From Aureispira anguillae (GTDB lineage: Bacteria > Bacteroidota > Bacteroidia > Chitinophagales > Saprospiraceae): a stretch of DNA of 64,000 nucleotides. Position 1 is the first letter of the stretch. Every line of letters begins with the position of its first letter. The translations under genes were made by a program, and so were the position numbers. This document shows, piece by piece, positions 1 through 9,297 of this stretch. Below the pieces are notes generated by a model. It was not told where the DNA came from. It did no database searches and saw only the letters and a list, made by a program, of their open reading frames with translations. The DNA lies in the NCBI RefSeq assembly GCF_026000115.1, contig NZ_AP026867.1, positions 7,231,001-7,295,000 on the forward strand. Direction: 5' to 3'.

Positions 1-1011
1 TTTGCACCAATCATAGAAGTACGATTCATATTTAACACATAAAGAGTCAGGAAAACGAATCATATCACCTACTGCAATTTTTGCTTGGTAGGCAGCACTA
101 ATTTTCATGCTTAGGTTATAGACCTCAATACTTTGTTGATCGACCAAGTAAAGGCTGTCCATCCGATAGACCAAACTATCAACATTTAAGTGATAATCAT
201 TGTGGTGAATAGGGGGGATCACTTTTTCTTTTTCGTGAGGAGCCATTAATAAGAATCCTAGTAGACCAATGAGGGTAATGAGCAAGCCAATGATTCTATA
301 TTCTAGGTACAAACCAACCACAAAACCAGCAATAATTACAACTGCTAATGCTCCTGCAATAATTTTTCGTTGGTTGGGTTTTAGCATCCCCTCGTCAGAA
401 CTGCTAGGTGCGTCATCATTTTCAACAAACCATTTCAGCCCAGGTATTCTCGTAATCAAATCTTTATCTTGTGTAATAAAGGTGGGAGGAGCGTATTTGT
501 AACGAGTGATGACTAAGGTTCCTATAATTAAAGGGATTAAAAAGAGTTTGCCAATTTTTGAATTGGACATTCTAAACCAAATAATAGACAGTGGCACCAA
601 TACCCAAGCAATTCTAATCATAGAATCTAGGCTATAAATGTCTGTTGCTCCATCCAAACTAGCACTACCAAAAAAACATTTTAAGAGCCACCAATAAGAG
701 GTTAGGGTCAACCAAAGCCATCGTGTCAAAAAGGTAATGCCTATGGTATTGACACCATGAACCAAGGCCACAACATTGAGCATAATATAGATGGCAATGG
801 GAGTAATGATAAACGCAAAAAAGGTACCCACTAGACCACGAGAAATATAAATTGCTTTGTTTACGCCTTGTTCTTCCATTCTATGCCTAAACCTAGAAAG
901 AAGAAAGAGTAAAATTAAGAAGATAATCAACCAAAAGATATAGTTCTGCGGGCTTCTGGCAACTTGCAATAAAAATTCTCCCCAAGAGGAAGATAGGAAG
1001 ACTGGACTCAT
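1..1011 (-). CDS. Polytopic membrane protein, C-terminus cut off by window edge
   Basis: The reading frame starts at the ATG at 1011 (MSPVFLSSSWGEF) and stays open for 337 codons to base 1, so the gene is partial. I read about five or six hydrophobic segments, for example residues 24-40 (FWLIIFLILLFLLSR), one around 60-80 with a Pro in ITPIAIYIM, a pair around 155-180, and a pair around 235-270. After these comes a soluble tail with several Tyr and Asp residues that runs off the window. No catalytic motif or family is recognisable. It is most likely an inner-membrane protein with a cytoplasmic or periplasmic C-terminal domain. It is transcribed in the same direction as the hydroxylase gene upstream (1086-2003), 74 bp away, so the two could share a transcript. 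Confidence 0.8.
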   Translation of the reverse strand, partial: MSPVFLSSSWGEFLLQVARSPQNYIFWLIIFLILLFLLSRFRHRMEEQGVNKAIYISRGLVGTFFAFIITPIAIYIMLNVVALVHGVNTIGITFLTRWLWLTLTSYWWLLKCFFGSASLDGATDIYSLDSMIRIAWVLVPLSIIWFRMSNSKIGKLFLIPLIIGTLVITRYKYAPPTFITQDKDLITRIPGLKWFVENDDAPSSSDEGMLKPNQRKIIAGALAVVIIAGFVVGLYLEYRIIGLLITLIGLLGFLLMAPHEKEKVIPPIHHNDYHLNVDSLVYRMDSLYLVDQQSIEVYNLSMKISAAYQAKIAVGDMIRFPDSLCVKYESYFYDWCK

Positions 1012-1085
1012 GTAATGGTGATTTTTATGCTATGGATAAATGCAGTAGGTTCTAAATTAATAACTATCCAAGAAGTACAAATAGT

Positions 1086-2003
1086 TCAGGAGCTTTGCTG
1101 TTTTTCCCATTCTGCTCGCATTTCATCTGCTGTTGCAGTACTGCCATCGTGACTCCATCCAGGAGGCAAAAAAATATACTTGAGTTTGTCCATCAGGCTA
1201 GGGGCTTTCCGAATGTCTTTGCCCAAATTGATAAATTCATGGGAAGCAATGCGCAAGGGATTGTAAGTGTCAATATTGGTGGTAATGCCATAAATAACTG
1301 GCTCATTGGGGTCTTCCTCCATAAAGGTACCAAACATCCGATCCCAAATAATTAAGATGCCTGCATGATTTCGATCCAAATAAATAATGTTCTTGGCATG
1401 GTGTACTCGGTGGTGTGAAGGCGTATTAAAGATAAATTCAAACCACCTAGGAAAACGTTGGATGTACTTGGTGTGAATCCAGAATTGGTAAATTAAACTA
1501 ATGGATAATTGAGTTAGTATCATGATCGGATGGAACCCCAAAAAAGGCAACCAAATATACCAAATATACTTGTAAAAAAGCTCTGCCCAACTTTGGCGCA
1601 GTGCTGTACTTAGGTTATAGTGCTGTGAAGAATGATGATTGACATGCGCTGCCCAAAGTACACGGATTTGATGAGAAAAACGATGATGCCAATAAAATGT
1701 AAAATCATCTAAAAAGAACAATAAAACCCAACCCAACACGGTATAAGATAGCGCTTCTTTCCAGATACCATAGTGGTTATAAATTAACCAAAAAGAAGCC
1801 AATGCTATAGACTTGGTCAGTAGATCGATAATAACAGATCCTAACCCCATTGATATACTAGCTACAGCGTCTGGAAGTAGATAATTGTCGGCACGTTCTT
1901 TATAATTGAGATAGGCTTCGATTGCTATCAGTAGCGCAAATATAGGTACTGCAAAAGCAACAGGATTCTTAAAAGCTAAGACTGGTTGAATAAATTCCCA
2001 CAT
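1086..2003 (-). CDS. Sterol desaturase / fatty acid hydroxylase family protein
   Basis: A 305-residue integral membrane di-iron oxygenase of the fatty acid hydroxylase superfamily (PF04116 type). The histidine clusters that define the family are present: HHRFSH at residues 106-111, HVNHH at 120-124, and SHHRVHH near 196-202. They lie between hydrophobic helices, as expected for an active site on the cytoplasmic face. Family members hydroxylate or desaturate sterols, carotenoids, sphingoid bases or alkylglycerols using O2. The substrate cannot be read from sequence; the layout resembles the bacterial alkylglycerol-monooxygenase-like branch. The start is the first ATG of the frame, and length is normal for the family. 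The upstream 700 bp carries a MITE-like element and no gene. Confidence 0.88.
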   Translation of the reverse strand: MWEFIQPVLAFKNPVAFAVPIFALLIAIEAYLNYKERADNYLLPDAVASISMGLGSVIIDLLTKSIALASFWLIYNHYGIWKEALSYTVLGWVLLFFLDDFTFYWHHRFSHQIRVLWAAHVNHHSSQHYNLSTALRQSWAELFYKYIWYIWLPFLGFHPIMILTQLSISLIYQFWIHTKYIQRFPRWFEFIFNTPSHHRVHHAKNIIYLDRNHAGILIIWDRMFGTFMEEDPNEPVIYGITTNIDTYNPLRIASHEFINLGKDIRKAPSLMDKLKYIFLPPGWSHDGSTATADEMRAEWEKQQSS

Positions 2004-2717
2004 AAGATAAATTGATTATTTTGATTGATTGCATTTTAGTTGATGTTCAAAATACACATTTCTTGCTCAATCTGATATACGAATAAAACGAAGATTGTAT
2101 TAGGAAACAAAAAAAGATCAAATATTGAACGATTCTAATGATGCACAAAGATAGGTTAATGTAGAGGTATAATTAATTTTTTGGTTGAAAATGAAAACTC
2201 TAGCTTATTTCCTGCTATAAAATCCAGAAATCTCTTTATTTTTTATGGTTCTTTGACAACTCTATCACGACCACGGAGAACCCAGTTTGCTGGCTGACGA
2301 GTGATAACGAACCGACCTCAGGATGCTCATAAGCGCTAGCGCACTAGCTAACCTAGCAGCGCAGCTAAGTAAATTGTGTGCTACTAATAGCATTACTCTG
2401 TTGAAAAATCCACGAAGTATTATATATTATATACTGTAAGGTAAAATTATTCTATTTGGGGATAGTAGAACCTAGACGATATAGCTGCAATTCATGCCTA
2501 TATCGTCTAAAAGTGAAGCGATCTAATTTTTTTCTAAAATCTAATACCCAAATGGCATAATTAAGACCATTCATTAAAATTTCCATACGATTGAGCTGTC
2601 AAAGAACGTTTTTATAAAAAAAGGAACACTTTTATCGTTAAAATCCAAAGTGTATTGTTTTAGCTAGAATATAAGGGGCTCATTAACGGCGTATTACACT
2701 TCTCATTTATAGACCCA
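2004..2717. other. 714-bp intergenic region between divergent genes
   Basis: No credible ORF or RNA gene is visible. The region must hold the promoters for the hydroxylase gene (leftward) and the TPR gene (rightward). Its centre is occupied by a MITE-like element (2247-2607). A word at 2325-2345 (GCTCATAAGCGCTAGCGCA) is partly shared with 42213-42232, in the short gap after the Nudix gene, which hints at another dispersed repeat. Confidence 0.6.
2247..2607. repeat. MITE-like element with GGTTCTTTGACA terminal inverted repeats
   Basis: The left end GGTTCTTTGACAACTC (2247-2262) is matched in inverted orientation by GAGCTGTCAAAGAAC (2593-2607), with one mismatch over 15 bases. Similar short runs (TTTTTAT) lie just outside each end and could be a target duplication, although the AT-rich context makes that weak. 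Inside are a 12-bp perfect inverted repeat (2473-2484 with 2498-2509, TAGACGATATAG) and a GC-richer patch near 2325-2390. There is no coding capacity. The termini resemble those of the element at 32342-32604. Confidence 0.55.
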
Positions 2718-3857
2718 ATGATTATGCGATTACTTATTCACCTATTGTTATGCTTTATCTGTTGTACTCAAATTCTTTTGGGGCAGATCAAACCATCTGT
2801 TGATAAAATGTCATGGGATGATTTGATAAGCATTGTAGATGAATACCAACAAAAAGGCTGGTATGCCAAATCATTGCCTTATGCATTGAGAATGCGAGAA
2901 CTGGCAACAGATCGTTATGCCAAAAAAGGAACAAGATATGCGATGATTTTGCGCAAAACGGTTCAAGCGAGCGAGGCCGTTGAGGACTGGATGCTTAGTC
3001 AAACGATTCGAAAGGAGTTGGTTGCCATTTCTGCGCTCTTGTATGGCAAAAAATCAGTGGATTATGCCGAAGCATTGGTGCATTTGGCAAAAGTGAAAAT
3101 GAAATTAGGGCAGTATAAAGAAAGCGAAAACTTGTGCTGGCAAGTTAAAAACATAAAACTTCAAAACCCGCTCAACCAACAATATTATCCTGTACAGTTT
3201 TTTAATCGTTCTATCGACCAAATTAGAGATAAGGGGCAAAGAAAAAGAGCCTATCGGGTTTATTTTGAAGTGAAAATAATTTTTATTCATAGTTTAATTA
3301 CCTTGTCTTCTAATTATTTAGCAAGGGGAGAGCACCAAGCCTATGAACTGACAAATGAATCCGCTTTAGAAGAAACAGCAAAACTGATTCGTTATGTATT
3401 AAATAGTGCTGGAGGGGTGATCTCTGATGAAGTAATTACTAACTTAGAGCGGCTGTTTTATATTTTTGACGATTGTGAAAGTTATAAAAAAGGAGAGCAG
3501 TTATATCTAACAACCATTGATTTGGCTCGTGGATCTGATTTGTATTTACCGCTAGCGCTTAATTTGGCAACTATTTATACTAGAATAGGGGAGTACACAG
3601 GAGCGAGGTTGATGTACACTAAATTGTTGCAAAGAGCAGAAGAAAAATACGGTACAGAAAGTTTGCCCTTTGCGGCTGCCTTAGCGGATCTGGCTAATTT
3701 TTATATCTTACTTGAGGATAGCTCAGAAGCTGCTAAATTATACCTAAAAGCCAAAGGAATTGTTTTGCGATTGCAAGGTCGAGAGAGTGAGCTCTATCTG
3801 GATTTGAATAAAAAATTGAAAAACGTTTATAGATTTTCACAACAACGAAATGAGTAA
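2718..3857 (+). CDS. Secreted TPR-repeat protein
   Basis: A 379-residue protein with an N-terminal signal peptide (hydrophobic core LLIHLLLCFICCTQILLG, mature start near residue 23). The rest is helical. Its C-terminal third contains tetratricopeptide repeats of the kinesin-light-chain style, for example LALNLATIYTRIGEYTGA and AAALADLANFYILLEDSSEA. TPRs mediate protein-protein contacts, so a periplasmic or surface scaffolding role is likely, but no partner is known. The 3' end overlaps the next gene by 8 bp, which indicates translational coupling with 3850-4545. An ATG two codons downstream (MRLL) is an equally possible start. Confidence 0.75.
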   Translation: MIMRLLIHLLLCFICCTQILLGQIKPSVDKMSWDDLISIVDEYQQKGWYAKSLPYALRMRELATDRYAKKGTRYAMILRKTVQASEAVEDWMLSQTIRKELVAISALLYGKKSVDYAEALVHLAKVKMKLGQYKESENLCWQVKNIKLQNPLNQQYYPVQFFNRSIDQIRDKGQRKRAYRVYFEVKIIFIHSLITLSSNYLARGEHQAYELTNESALEETAKLIRYVLNSAGGVISDEVITNLERLFYIFDDCESYKKGEQLYLTTIDLARGSDLYLPLALNLATIYTRIGEYTGARLMYTKLLQRAEEKYGTESLPFAAALADLANFYILLEDSSEAAKLYLKAKGIVLRLQGRESELYLDLNKKLKNVYRFSQQRNE

Positions 3858-4545
3858 ATTCTATTGCATATTAGTGTTCATTTTTTGCTCGTTGCTAAGT
3901 AGAGCGCAAACGGCTACAGAGGAAGCGTTGGAACGAGCCTGTAGTTGCTTTAATTCGATGGGTTTTGATACGATTCCTTATCAAGAAGTTGTTTCCCTAG
4001 CAGATAGTTGCATAGAAGAGGCTTTGTATACCAACCTTACAGGAGTTTTGAAAGAAAATAATGCTAATTTGGAGGATAGTGATGCTATGTTTAAGGTGGC
4101 TCAGGTGTTGCATCGTTCGCTTATAAAAAACTGTAACGGCTTTCGGCAATTTTCGAGACGAATAGCAACGCAAGAAGTAGAGGAAGTTAAGCAAGAAAAT
4201 AAGACCAACGTAGGTTTGTTGTACCAACTCAATACCAATCAACAATTTCCTATTTTTACCATCTTAACGGAGGATAACCAAGCCTTGGACTTTGTGTGGT
4301 TTCGAGAATTTGATGGTTCTACTCGTTTTATGAATGGAATCAAAGCGTATCAACATACCGTGGTAGAGATTGTATGGCGAGATATTGAATTATACGATGT
4401 CGTCACTCAAAAATATCCTTTTTATAAAGAAATAATATTGATCGAGGAATTGAGGGTGCTTGAAAACAAAGAACGAAAGGCTTGGATTAAGGGCTATCAG
4501 CAAAAATTGAGAGATAGTGGAAAAAAAAGAAAAGAAAAAAGGTGA
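3850..4545 (+). CDS. Secreted protein of unknown function, coupled to TPR gene
   Basis: 231 residues with a clear signal peptide (MSKFYCILVFIFCSLLSRAQ, likely cut after Ala). The mature N-terminal half has a Cys pattern (ACSCF near residue 30, DSC near 53, NCNGF near 97) that could form disulfides in the periplasm. The C-terminal half is charged and ends in a Lys/Arg-rich tail. I do not recognise the family. It overlaps the 3' end of the TPR gene, so the two products probably act together. A hairpin at 4540-4559 follows immediately. Confidence 0.7.
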   Translation: MSKFYCILVFIFCSLLSRAQTATEEALERACSCFNSMGFDTIPYQEVVSLADSCIEEALYTNLTGVLKENNANLEDSDAMFKVAQVLHRSLIKNCNGFRQFSRRIATQEVEEVKQENKTNVGLLYQLNTNQQFPIFTILTEDNQALDFVWFREFDGSTRFMNGIKAYQHTVVEIVWRDIELYDVVTQKYPFYKEIILIEELRVLENKERKAWIKGYQQKLRDSGKKRKEKR

Positions 4546-4559
4546 TTGTTAAATCACCT
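4533..4559 (-). terminator. Hairpin between convergent genes
   Basis: Arms AGGTGATT (4540-4547) and AATCACCT (4552-4559) with a GTTA loop. The A-run on the plus strand at 4534-4540 becomes a T-tract for leftward transcription, so this fits an intrinsic terminator for the oxidoreductase gene. It overlaps the stop region of 3850-4545. Confidence 0.6.
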
Positions 4560-4561
4560 AA

Positions 4562-5554
4562 TCAATGCTCAGGAACCACCACCACATTTCCCTTTTTATG
4601 CCCTTTGTCAACATACTGATGAGCTGCTGCTGTTTGCGCTAAGGGGTAAGATTTGTCTATAATAGATTTTATTTTTTCCGTCTGAATCAATTCCGTTACC
4701 TGTTGAAGAAGTATTCGTAAGGCTGGGGTAGGAAGTGCTCCTGTTGCTGAAAATTTTGCCTTTTTGCTTCCAAATATAGCCGTTTTCATAACGTTTAGCA
4801 GTAATGAAAAACTAAGAACAGGAGAAAGGTACAGTCCATTAGTTGTTAACGATTTTTTACAGCTAGAAAATGAAAGCTTACCTACGGTATCATAAATAAT
4901 GTCGTAGTGTTTATTTTGTTGAGTGAAATCAGTGGTTGTGTAGTCAATTACGTGATCTGCGCCCAAGGATTGTACCAATTCTAGGTTATTGCGACTGCAT
5001 ACTCCTGTTACTTCTGCTCCAAAATATTTGGCGAGTTGAACGGCTGCGGTGCCCAAGCTTCCAGAAGCACCATTAACCAAAACGGTTTGACCAGCTTGTA
5101 TATTGGCTAACTCTTTTAGAAAGTTTAGCGAGGTCATAGGACCATCACAAATGGTAGCAGCGGCGGCATAGCTTATGTTTTGAGGTTTATGTGCAATGAC
5201 TCCTGCTGCATCCACACATACATATTCCGCATTGGCACCAAAACCAAGCGTTGTTTCTCCAAATACTTGATCGCCTACGCTAAATGTTTTGACAGCTTTA
5301 CCCATAGATTCAACGGTTCCAGCAAAGCCTGTTCCTGGAATGGGGTTTTTAGGTTTGAATAATCCTATAAAAAAACGAGCAAAGAAAGGAGTGCCTTTTC
5401 GCATAAAACCATCAGCAGCCGTTACAGCAGCAGCGTGTATTTTTATTAAAACTTCATTATCTTTAGGAATTGGTTTTTCTACTTGTTGAAGCTGGAGTAC
5501 ATCGGGGGCTCCATATTGAGTACATACAATGGCGTTCATTTTGGTAATAGTCAT
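4562..5554 (-). CDS. Zinc-less medium-chain NAD(P)H oxidoreductase (quinone reductase-like)
   Basis: 330 residues of the MDR superfamily. The N-terminal GroES-like domain begins around MNAIVCTQYGAPDVLQL. The Rossmann domain carries the nucleotide-binding motif VNGASGSLGTAAVQLAKYF and the GADHVIDY element typical of quinone oxidoreductases. The Cys/His ligands for catalytic and structural zinc are absent, so it belongs to the zinc-independent branch that reduces quinones or alpha,beta-unsaturated carbonyls with NADPH. The start at 5554 gives five extra residues; the ATG at 5539 (MNAIVC) matches the usual family start and is at least as likely. It is a single gene, convergent with 3850-4545. 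Confidence 0.85.
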   Translation of the reverse strand: MTITKMNAIVCTQYGAPDVLQLQQVEKPIPKDNEVLIKIHAAAVTAADGFMRKGTPFFARFFIGLFKPKNPIPGTGFAGTVESMGKAVKTFSVGDQVFGETTLGFGANAEYVCVDAAGVIAHKPQNISYAAAATICDGPMTSLNFLKELANIQAGQTVLVNGASGSLGTAAVQLAKYFGAEVTGVCSRNNLELVQSLGADHVIDYTTTDFTQQNKHYDIIYDTVGKLSFSSCKKSLTTNGLYLSPVLSFSLLLNVMKTAIFGSKKAKFSATGALPTPALRILLQQVTELIQTEKIKSIIDKSYPLAQTAAAHQYVDKGHKKGNVVVVPEH

Positions 5555-5694
5555 CTGTTTTATCGTTTAAGTTGGTAAATTGCTTAATGATATGCCTCAA
5601 AGGTAGCGTAAGACCAATTAGGAATCGTTCTAGTTTTTAAATCCGAACGTTTTTAATGAAAGGAGTAGCGAGAATCAACCCAATAAAAAATAAT

Positions 5695-5856
5695 GGTTCT
5701 TTGATAAATGGTGTGGAATAGAAAACTATCTTGCCTGCTTATTACTACCTTTGTTATAAGTCGTAAGCCGTATGCTTAGTTCCTGTAAATACAGGACATA
5801 CGACTTACGACCTATAACTTTACCAGCCTCAAAAAAGTAATTTACAATCAAAGGAA
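5695..5856. repeat. Degenerate copy of the MITE-like element, inverted relative to 32.3 kb copy
   Basis: It starts with GGTTCTTTGATA (5695-5706). The following bases are close to the reverse complement of 32477-32549, including the run TTGCCTGCTTATTACTAC. A large hairpin follows, with arms at 5755-5774 and 5797-5816 (two mismatches in 20 bp) around the inner palindrome TCCTGTAAATACAGGA. The right terminus is poor (ATCAAAGGAA, near 5848-5856), and that same stretch probably acts as the ribosome-binding region of the next gene. It looks like an internally deleted, decaying copy lying in the GT87 gene's 5' region. Confidence 0.6.
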
Positions 5857-5864
5857 TAGATTTT

Positions 5865-7136
5865 ATGAATCGAAAATACCTAATCATTTTTATCCTCCCA
5901 CTTATTTATATTGTAACCAAAGCGTATAGTATGGGAAATGATATTAATGTCTATTTGCATGCATCCGAGCAACTCAGTAGAGGGGAGAATATATACAGTA
6001 ACAATCTTTACAATAGATACCTGTATAGCCCTTTATTTGCATTGCTGCTTAGACCATTTTCAATATTGCCCTACGAATGGGGGCGTGTTATTTGGGCTTT
6101 GGTCAATACTTTGGCTGCCTTGCGCTGTTGGAAAATACTAAGGAATATTCTAGAGAAAGAATTGGATATAGATAGGGCTAGTTTAAATCGCTGGTCTTGG
6201 GGTGTTTTATTACTTTCTGCTGGCTTTTTTAACAACAATCTAATTCTAGGTCAGATCACCATTTTTATTGTGTGGTTAACCCTAGAAGGAGTCTATCAGA
6301 TCTTAATCAAGGAAAAAAATTGGCTAGGCAGCACGCTTCTTGCGTTAGGAATTAATATAAAGATAATGCCCATATTATGTTTGTACTACTTGTTCTTTAA
6401 ATTTAAATGGGCGGCTGTTCTAATGACCACATTTTTAGTAGTTGTTAGTTTGTTTTTACCAGCCTTATTTATTGGCAATAATTATAACAATGAATTATTG
6501 GTGAATTGGAAAAACCAAATTAACCCATCAGGAGAGCGCTATGTTTTTGAAGCAGACAACAGTTGTCATTCGCTCAATGCACTTTTACCAGGTTATTTTT
6601 ACGATTTTGGGCAGGAAGAGGATAACCATCTATATGGTTTGAAAAGAAAGATTGCCTTATTTTCTTATGATAGCTTATTGCTCATTTTACAACTTAGTAG
6701 ATTTTTATTGCTTCTTTCAGTGTTGAGGTTGATCTTTTATACCTCCAAGCGACAAAAACATCGATCGTTATATTTCTTTTGGGAAATCTCGTACTTAATG
6801 TTAGTCTCATTCCTTTTATTTCCTCATCAGCTTAAATATGCAATGATGTACTTTGTACCTGCGGGATCTTATATGATTATGTATATACTATTCGTACACC
6901 AAGCACAAACAGAAGCACCTTGGGGGAAAAAAATGATTGCTATTTTAGCCTTTGTCTTGATGGCTGCATTAGCTATAATGGGGCGAGATATTATTGGGGA
7001 TGTATTGATTAATATTGCAGACTATTATCATGTCATGGGAATTATTACGATTGTCTTTTTATTGCTATTAAATAAAATAGAACCTGATGATTTAATCCAT
7101 TTAAATAATTCCACAAAAAAAACTACAGCAGCTTAA
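5865..7136 (+). CDS. GT87-family membrane glycosyltransferase (DUF2029-like)
   Basis: 423 residues with about ten hydrophobic segments. The N-terminal loop after the first helix contains the acidic motif GNDINVYLHASE followed by NRYLYSPLFALLLRPFSILP, a pattern typical of GT-C fold GT87 transferases that use polyprenyl-phosphate-mannose or related donors outside the inner membrane. The Asp in GND is the probable catalytic base by family analogy. The start ATG at 5865 is preceded by AAAGGA, a rare good Shine-Dalgarno match here. No other glycan gene is adjacent, so the acceptor is unknown. The C-terminus is cytoplasmic and polar. Confidence 0.72.
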   Translation: MNRKYLIIFILPLIYIVTKAYSMGNDINVYLHASEQLSRGENIYSNNLYNRYLYSPLFALLLRPFSILPYEWGRVIWALVNTLAALRCWKILRNILEKELDIDRASLNRWSWGVLLLSAGFFNNNLILGQITIFIVWLTLEGVYQILIKEKNWLGSTLLALGINIKIMPILCLYYLFFKFKWAAVLMTTFLVVVSLFLPALFIGNNYNNELLVNWKNQINPSGERYVFEADNSCHSLNALLPGYFYDFGQEEDNHLYGLKRKIALFSYDSLLLILQLSRFLLLLSVLRLIFYTSKRQKHRSLYFFWEISYLMLVSFLLFPHQLKYAMMYFVPAGSYMIMYILFVHQAQTEAPWGKKMIAILAFVLMAALAIMGRDIIGDVLINIADYYHVMGIITIVFLLLLNKIEPDDLIHLNNSTKKTTAA

Positions 7137-7149
7137 AACGGTTAAAAAA

Positions 7150-8946
7150 TTATTGAGTGAGTGTTTTCCAATAAGCTTTAGGCGTAATGCCCATTTTTTT
7201 CTTAAAGAAAGTATTAAAAACAGTTTTAGAATTAAAACCACTTTCATAAGCCAGTGCTAGAATGGTCAAATGGCGTAAGTTGGGATTAGCCGCTTTGGAT
7301 TTAAAACTTTCTATTCGATAAGAATTAACATAAGCTGCAAAATTTTTGTCAAAACCTTCATTGAGCAACTGTGATAGTTGATTGGGGGGAATGTTTAACA
7401 TTTGAGCCAAGCTTCGAAGCGTCAAATCAGGATCAAGGTAAGGCTGTTTTTCTTGCATTAACTTTTCTAGTTGTTGCTGGTACTGTGCTAAACTTGTTTT
7501 ATTGAATAAGGACTTTTTGTACTTTCTTTTGGAAAGCCCAAAACTTGTTTTTTTGCCCAAAATTTCTTGCATCAAGGCTTGAAAGCGAGGCATTGAACGA
7601 AGAGGCTTGAGCAGTGGTTCTGTATACAACAGCAATAACATTGGCAAACGAAGCTTAAGCCCTTGTTCCATTAGCTGAATGGCTTCTTCCTTTTTGTCCA
7701 ACATGGTTTTGCATAGAATTAAAGAGATTAATGCATTTCCCATAGCGGCAGTTTCTAAGGCTGCCTCTAATTCTTTTATACCTAAAGCCGCCTGTTCTAA
7801 ATCGCCCAATGCTGCATAGGCTAATGTCAGTCCTTCCAATTTAGTCAAACTCCCTGAATTGTCATCAGGAAGGTTTTGATAAAACGCCAACCCTTCAGAC
7901 AAACGCCCCATTAGCAACAGGCTGCGTCCCCATTCAGCTTGTAGGATGGTTAGGTCAGCTTGCAATTGAAGACTTTTTTCAAAATGGGGAATGGCTTGTT
8001 CAAATTTTTCTTGTAAATAAAAAATAAAGCCTTTAAAATGATGATTAATAGCCGAAAATGGATCAAGTTGAAGGGCTTTGTCAATATAATTGAAGGCCGC
8101 TTCGAATTTCCCTTCAACCGATAAAACACTAGCCATTGTTAGATAAATATGATCTGCTGGGCGTATGTTTAGGGCCTTGTTTATATGCCGATAAGCCGCT
8201 TCCAAGTCCCACTTTTGCCAGCAGCAAATCCAAGAAAGGTTCAATTGAGATTCTGGTAAATTTTCATCGAGTTCAATTGCTTTCTCCAGAAAAGGTCTTG
8301 CTTTGGCAAAGGCTTCGTGAGCAGGGATTAATCCCATTGTGCCAATAAAGGTATAACCTTGATTGATGCCCAAGTAAGCCAGCGGGAAATTGGGCTGTGC
8401 AGCAATTACTTCTTTCAAAATGTCAATCCCTTTTAGCGTGCCAGGCAAGTTTAATTTCATCAAATGAAACCGACCTTTTAGATAGAGTTGGTAGGTTTCA
8501 ATGGGAATATCAAGCTGATCAACCAAGTGATCTTCTATCTCAAAATGTCCGATATGTTCCCGTAATTTATCCGCAATTAACAGACTAATTTCATCTTGAA
8601 CCGCAAAAATGTCATCGATGGATCGATCAAAGGTATCGGACCAAAAATGAAAATCGTCTGAAACATCAATTAATTGTGCAGTAATGCGCATTTTATTGCC
8701 CGACAAGCGAACGCTACCTTCCAGAATTGTCGAAACATTAAGCTGTTGACCAATTTGAGGGATTGGAATATTTTTATTTTTGAAGAAAAAAGAAGAAGTC
8801 CTTGAGGTAACTTTTAGCCGTTTGATCTTGGCTAGAGCATTGATGATTTCCTCTGTCATTCCATCGCTAAAATATTCGTTCTCTTTGTTTGAACTCATGT
8901 TAACAAAAGGAAGTACAGCAATAGACTTGGCTGGTTTGATACGCAT
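7150..8946 (-). CDS. TolB-like / TPR / AraC-type HTH transcriptional regulator
   Basis: About 598 residues in three parts. Residues 6-125 form a TolB/FlgO-like domain as seen in adenylate-cyclase-associated proteins (SIAVLPFVNMSS, YFSDGMTEEIINAL, ILEGSVRLSG). Residues 150-430 are a string of TPR repeats. The last 110 residues are an AraC-family DNA-binding domain (AYESGFNSKTVFNTFFKKK followed by MGITPKAYW). No membrane segment is visible, so it should be a cytoplasmic regulator that senses a protein or small ligand through its N-terminal or TPR part. I chose the ATG at 8946; the frame also allows a TTG four codons earlier (8958). It is convergent with the GT87 gene and divergent from the TonB receptor at 9298, a possible target. 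Confidence 0.82.
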   Translation of the reverse strand: MRIKPAKSIAVLPFVNMSSNKENEYFSDGMTEEIINALAKIKRLKVTSRTSSFFFKNKNIPIPQIGQQLNVSTILEGSVRLSGNKMRITAQLIDVSDDFHFWSDTFDRSIDDIFAVQDEISLLIADKLREHIGHFEIEDHLVDQLDIPIETYQLYLKGRFHLMKLNLPGTLKGIDILKEVIAAQPNFPLAYLGINQGYTFIGTMGLIPAHEAFAKARPFLEKAIELDENLPESQLNLSWICCWQKWDLEAAYRHINKALNIRPADHIYLTMASVLSVEGKFEAAFNYIDKALQLDPFSAINHHFKGFIFYLQEKFEQAIPHFEKSLQLQADLTILQAEWGRSLLLMGRLSEGLAFYQNLPDDNSGSLTKLEGLTLAYAALGDLEQAALGIKELEAALETAAMGNALISLILCKTMLDKKEEAIQLMEQGLKLRLPMLLLLYTEPLLKPLRSMPRFQALMQEILGKKTSFGLSKRKYKKSLFNKTSLAQYQQQLEKLMQEKQPYLDPDLTLRSLAQMLNIPPNQLSQLLNEGFDKNFAAYVNSYRIESFKSKAANPNLRHLTILALAYESGFNSKTVFNTFFKKKMGITPKAYWKTLTQ

Positions 8947-9297
8947 AGTGCTTGGCAATTGAATCGTTTTATAACTTGTTTTTTCAAAGAAAACCTTTGG
9001 TAAGCCCCAAAATGAAATTCGTTACAATTGTATTTTGAGTTGAAATACAGATCAAAGATATTTACTTGGTTACTTATGTCATAAAAAGGTGAAGATGGAT
9101 TGCTTTAAGAATTTAGTGTTGCTTATCTTTTCTATAAAGGTTAAAAAAGTATAACTTCACGCTTAAAGTAAGCAAAATAGCATAATTTGCAGTTGTACTA
9201 AAAAATATTTCTAAAATAAAATTAGACGATCAATGCTAAAAGCTGTATCCCCAACTACAATTTCTTTGGTAAACGTCTAGTAAAAAAATGTTTGGTA
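8947..9297. other. Divergent promoter region (regulator / TonB receptor)
   Basis: About 350 bp of AT-rich DNA between the AraC-type regulator (leftward) and the TonB receptor (rightward). No ORF or RNA gene is visible. A near-consensus -7-like word (ATAATTTGCA, about 9181-9190) sits about 110 bp before the receptor start. It presumably contains both promoters and possibly the operator of the regulator. Confidence 0.45.
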
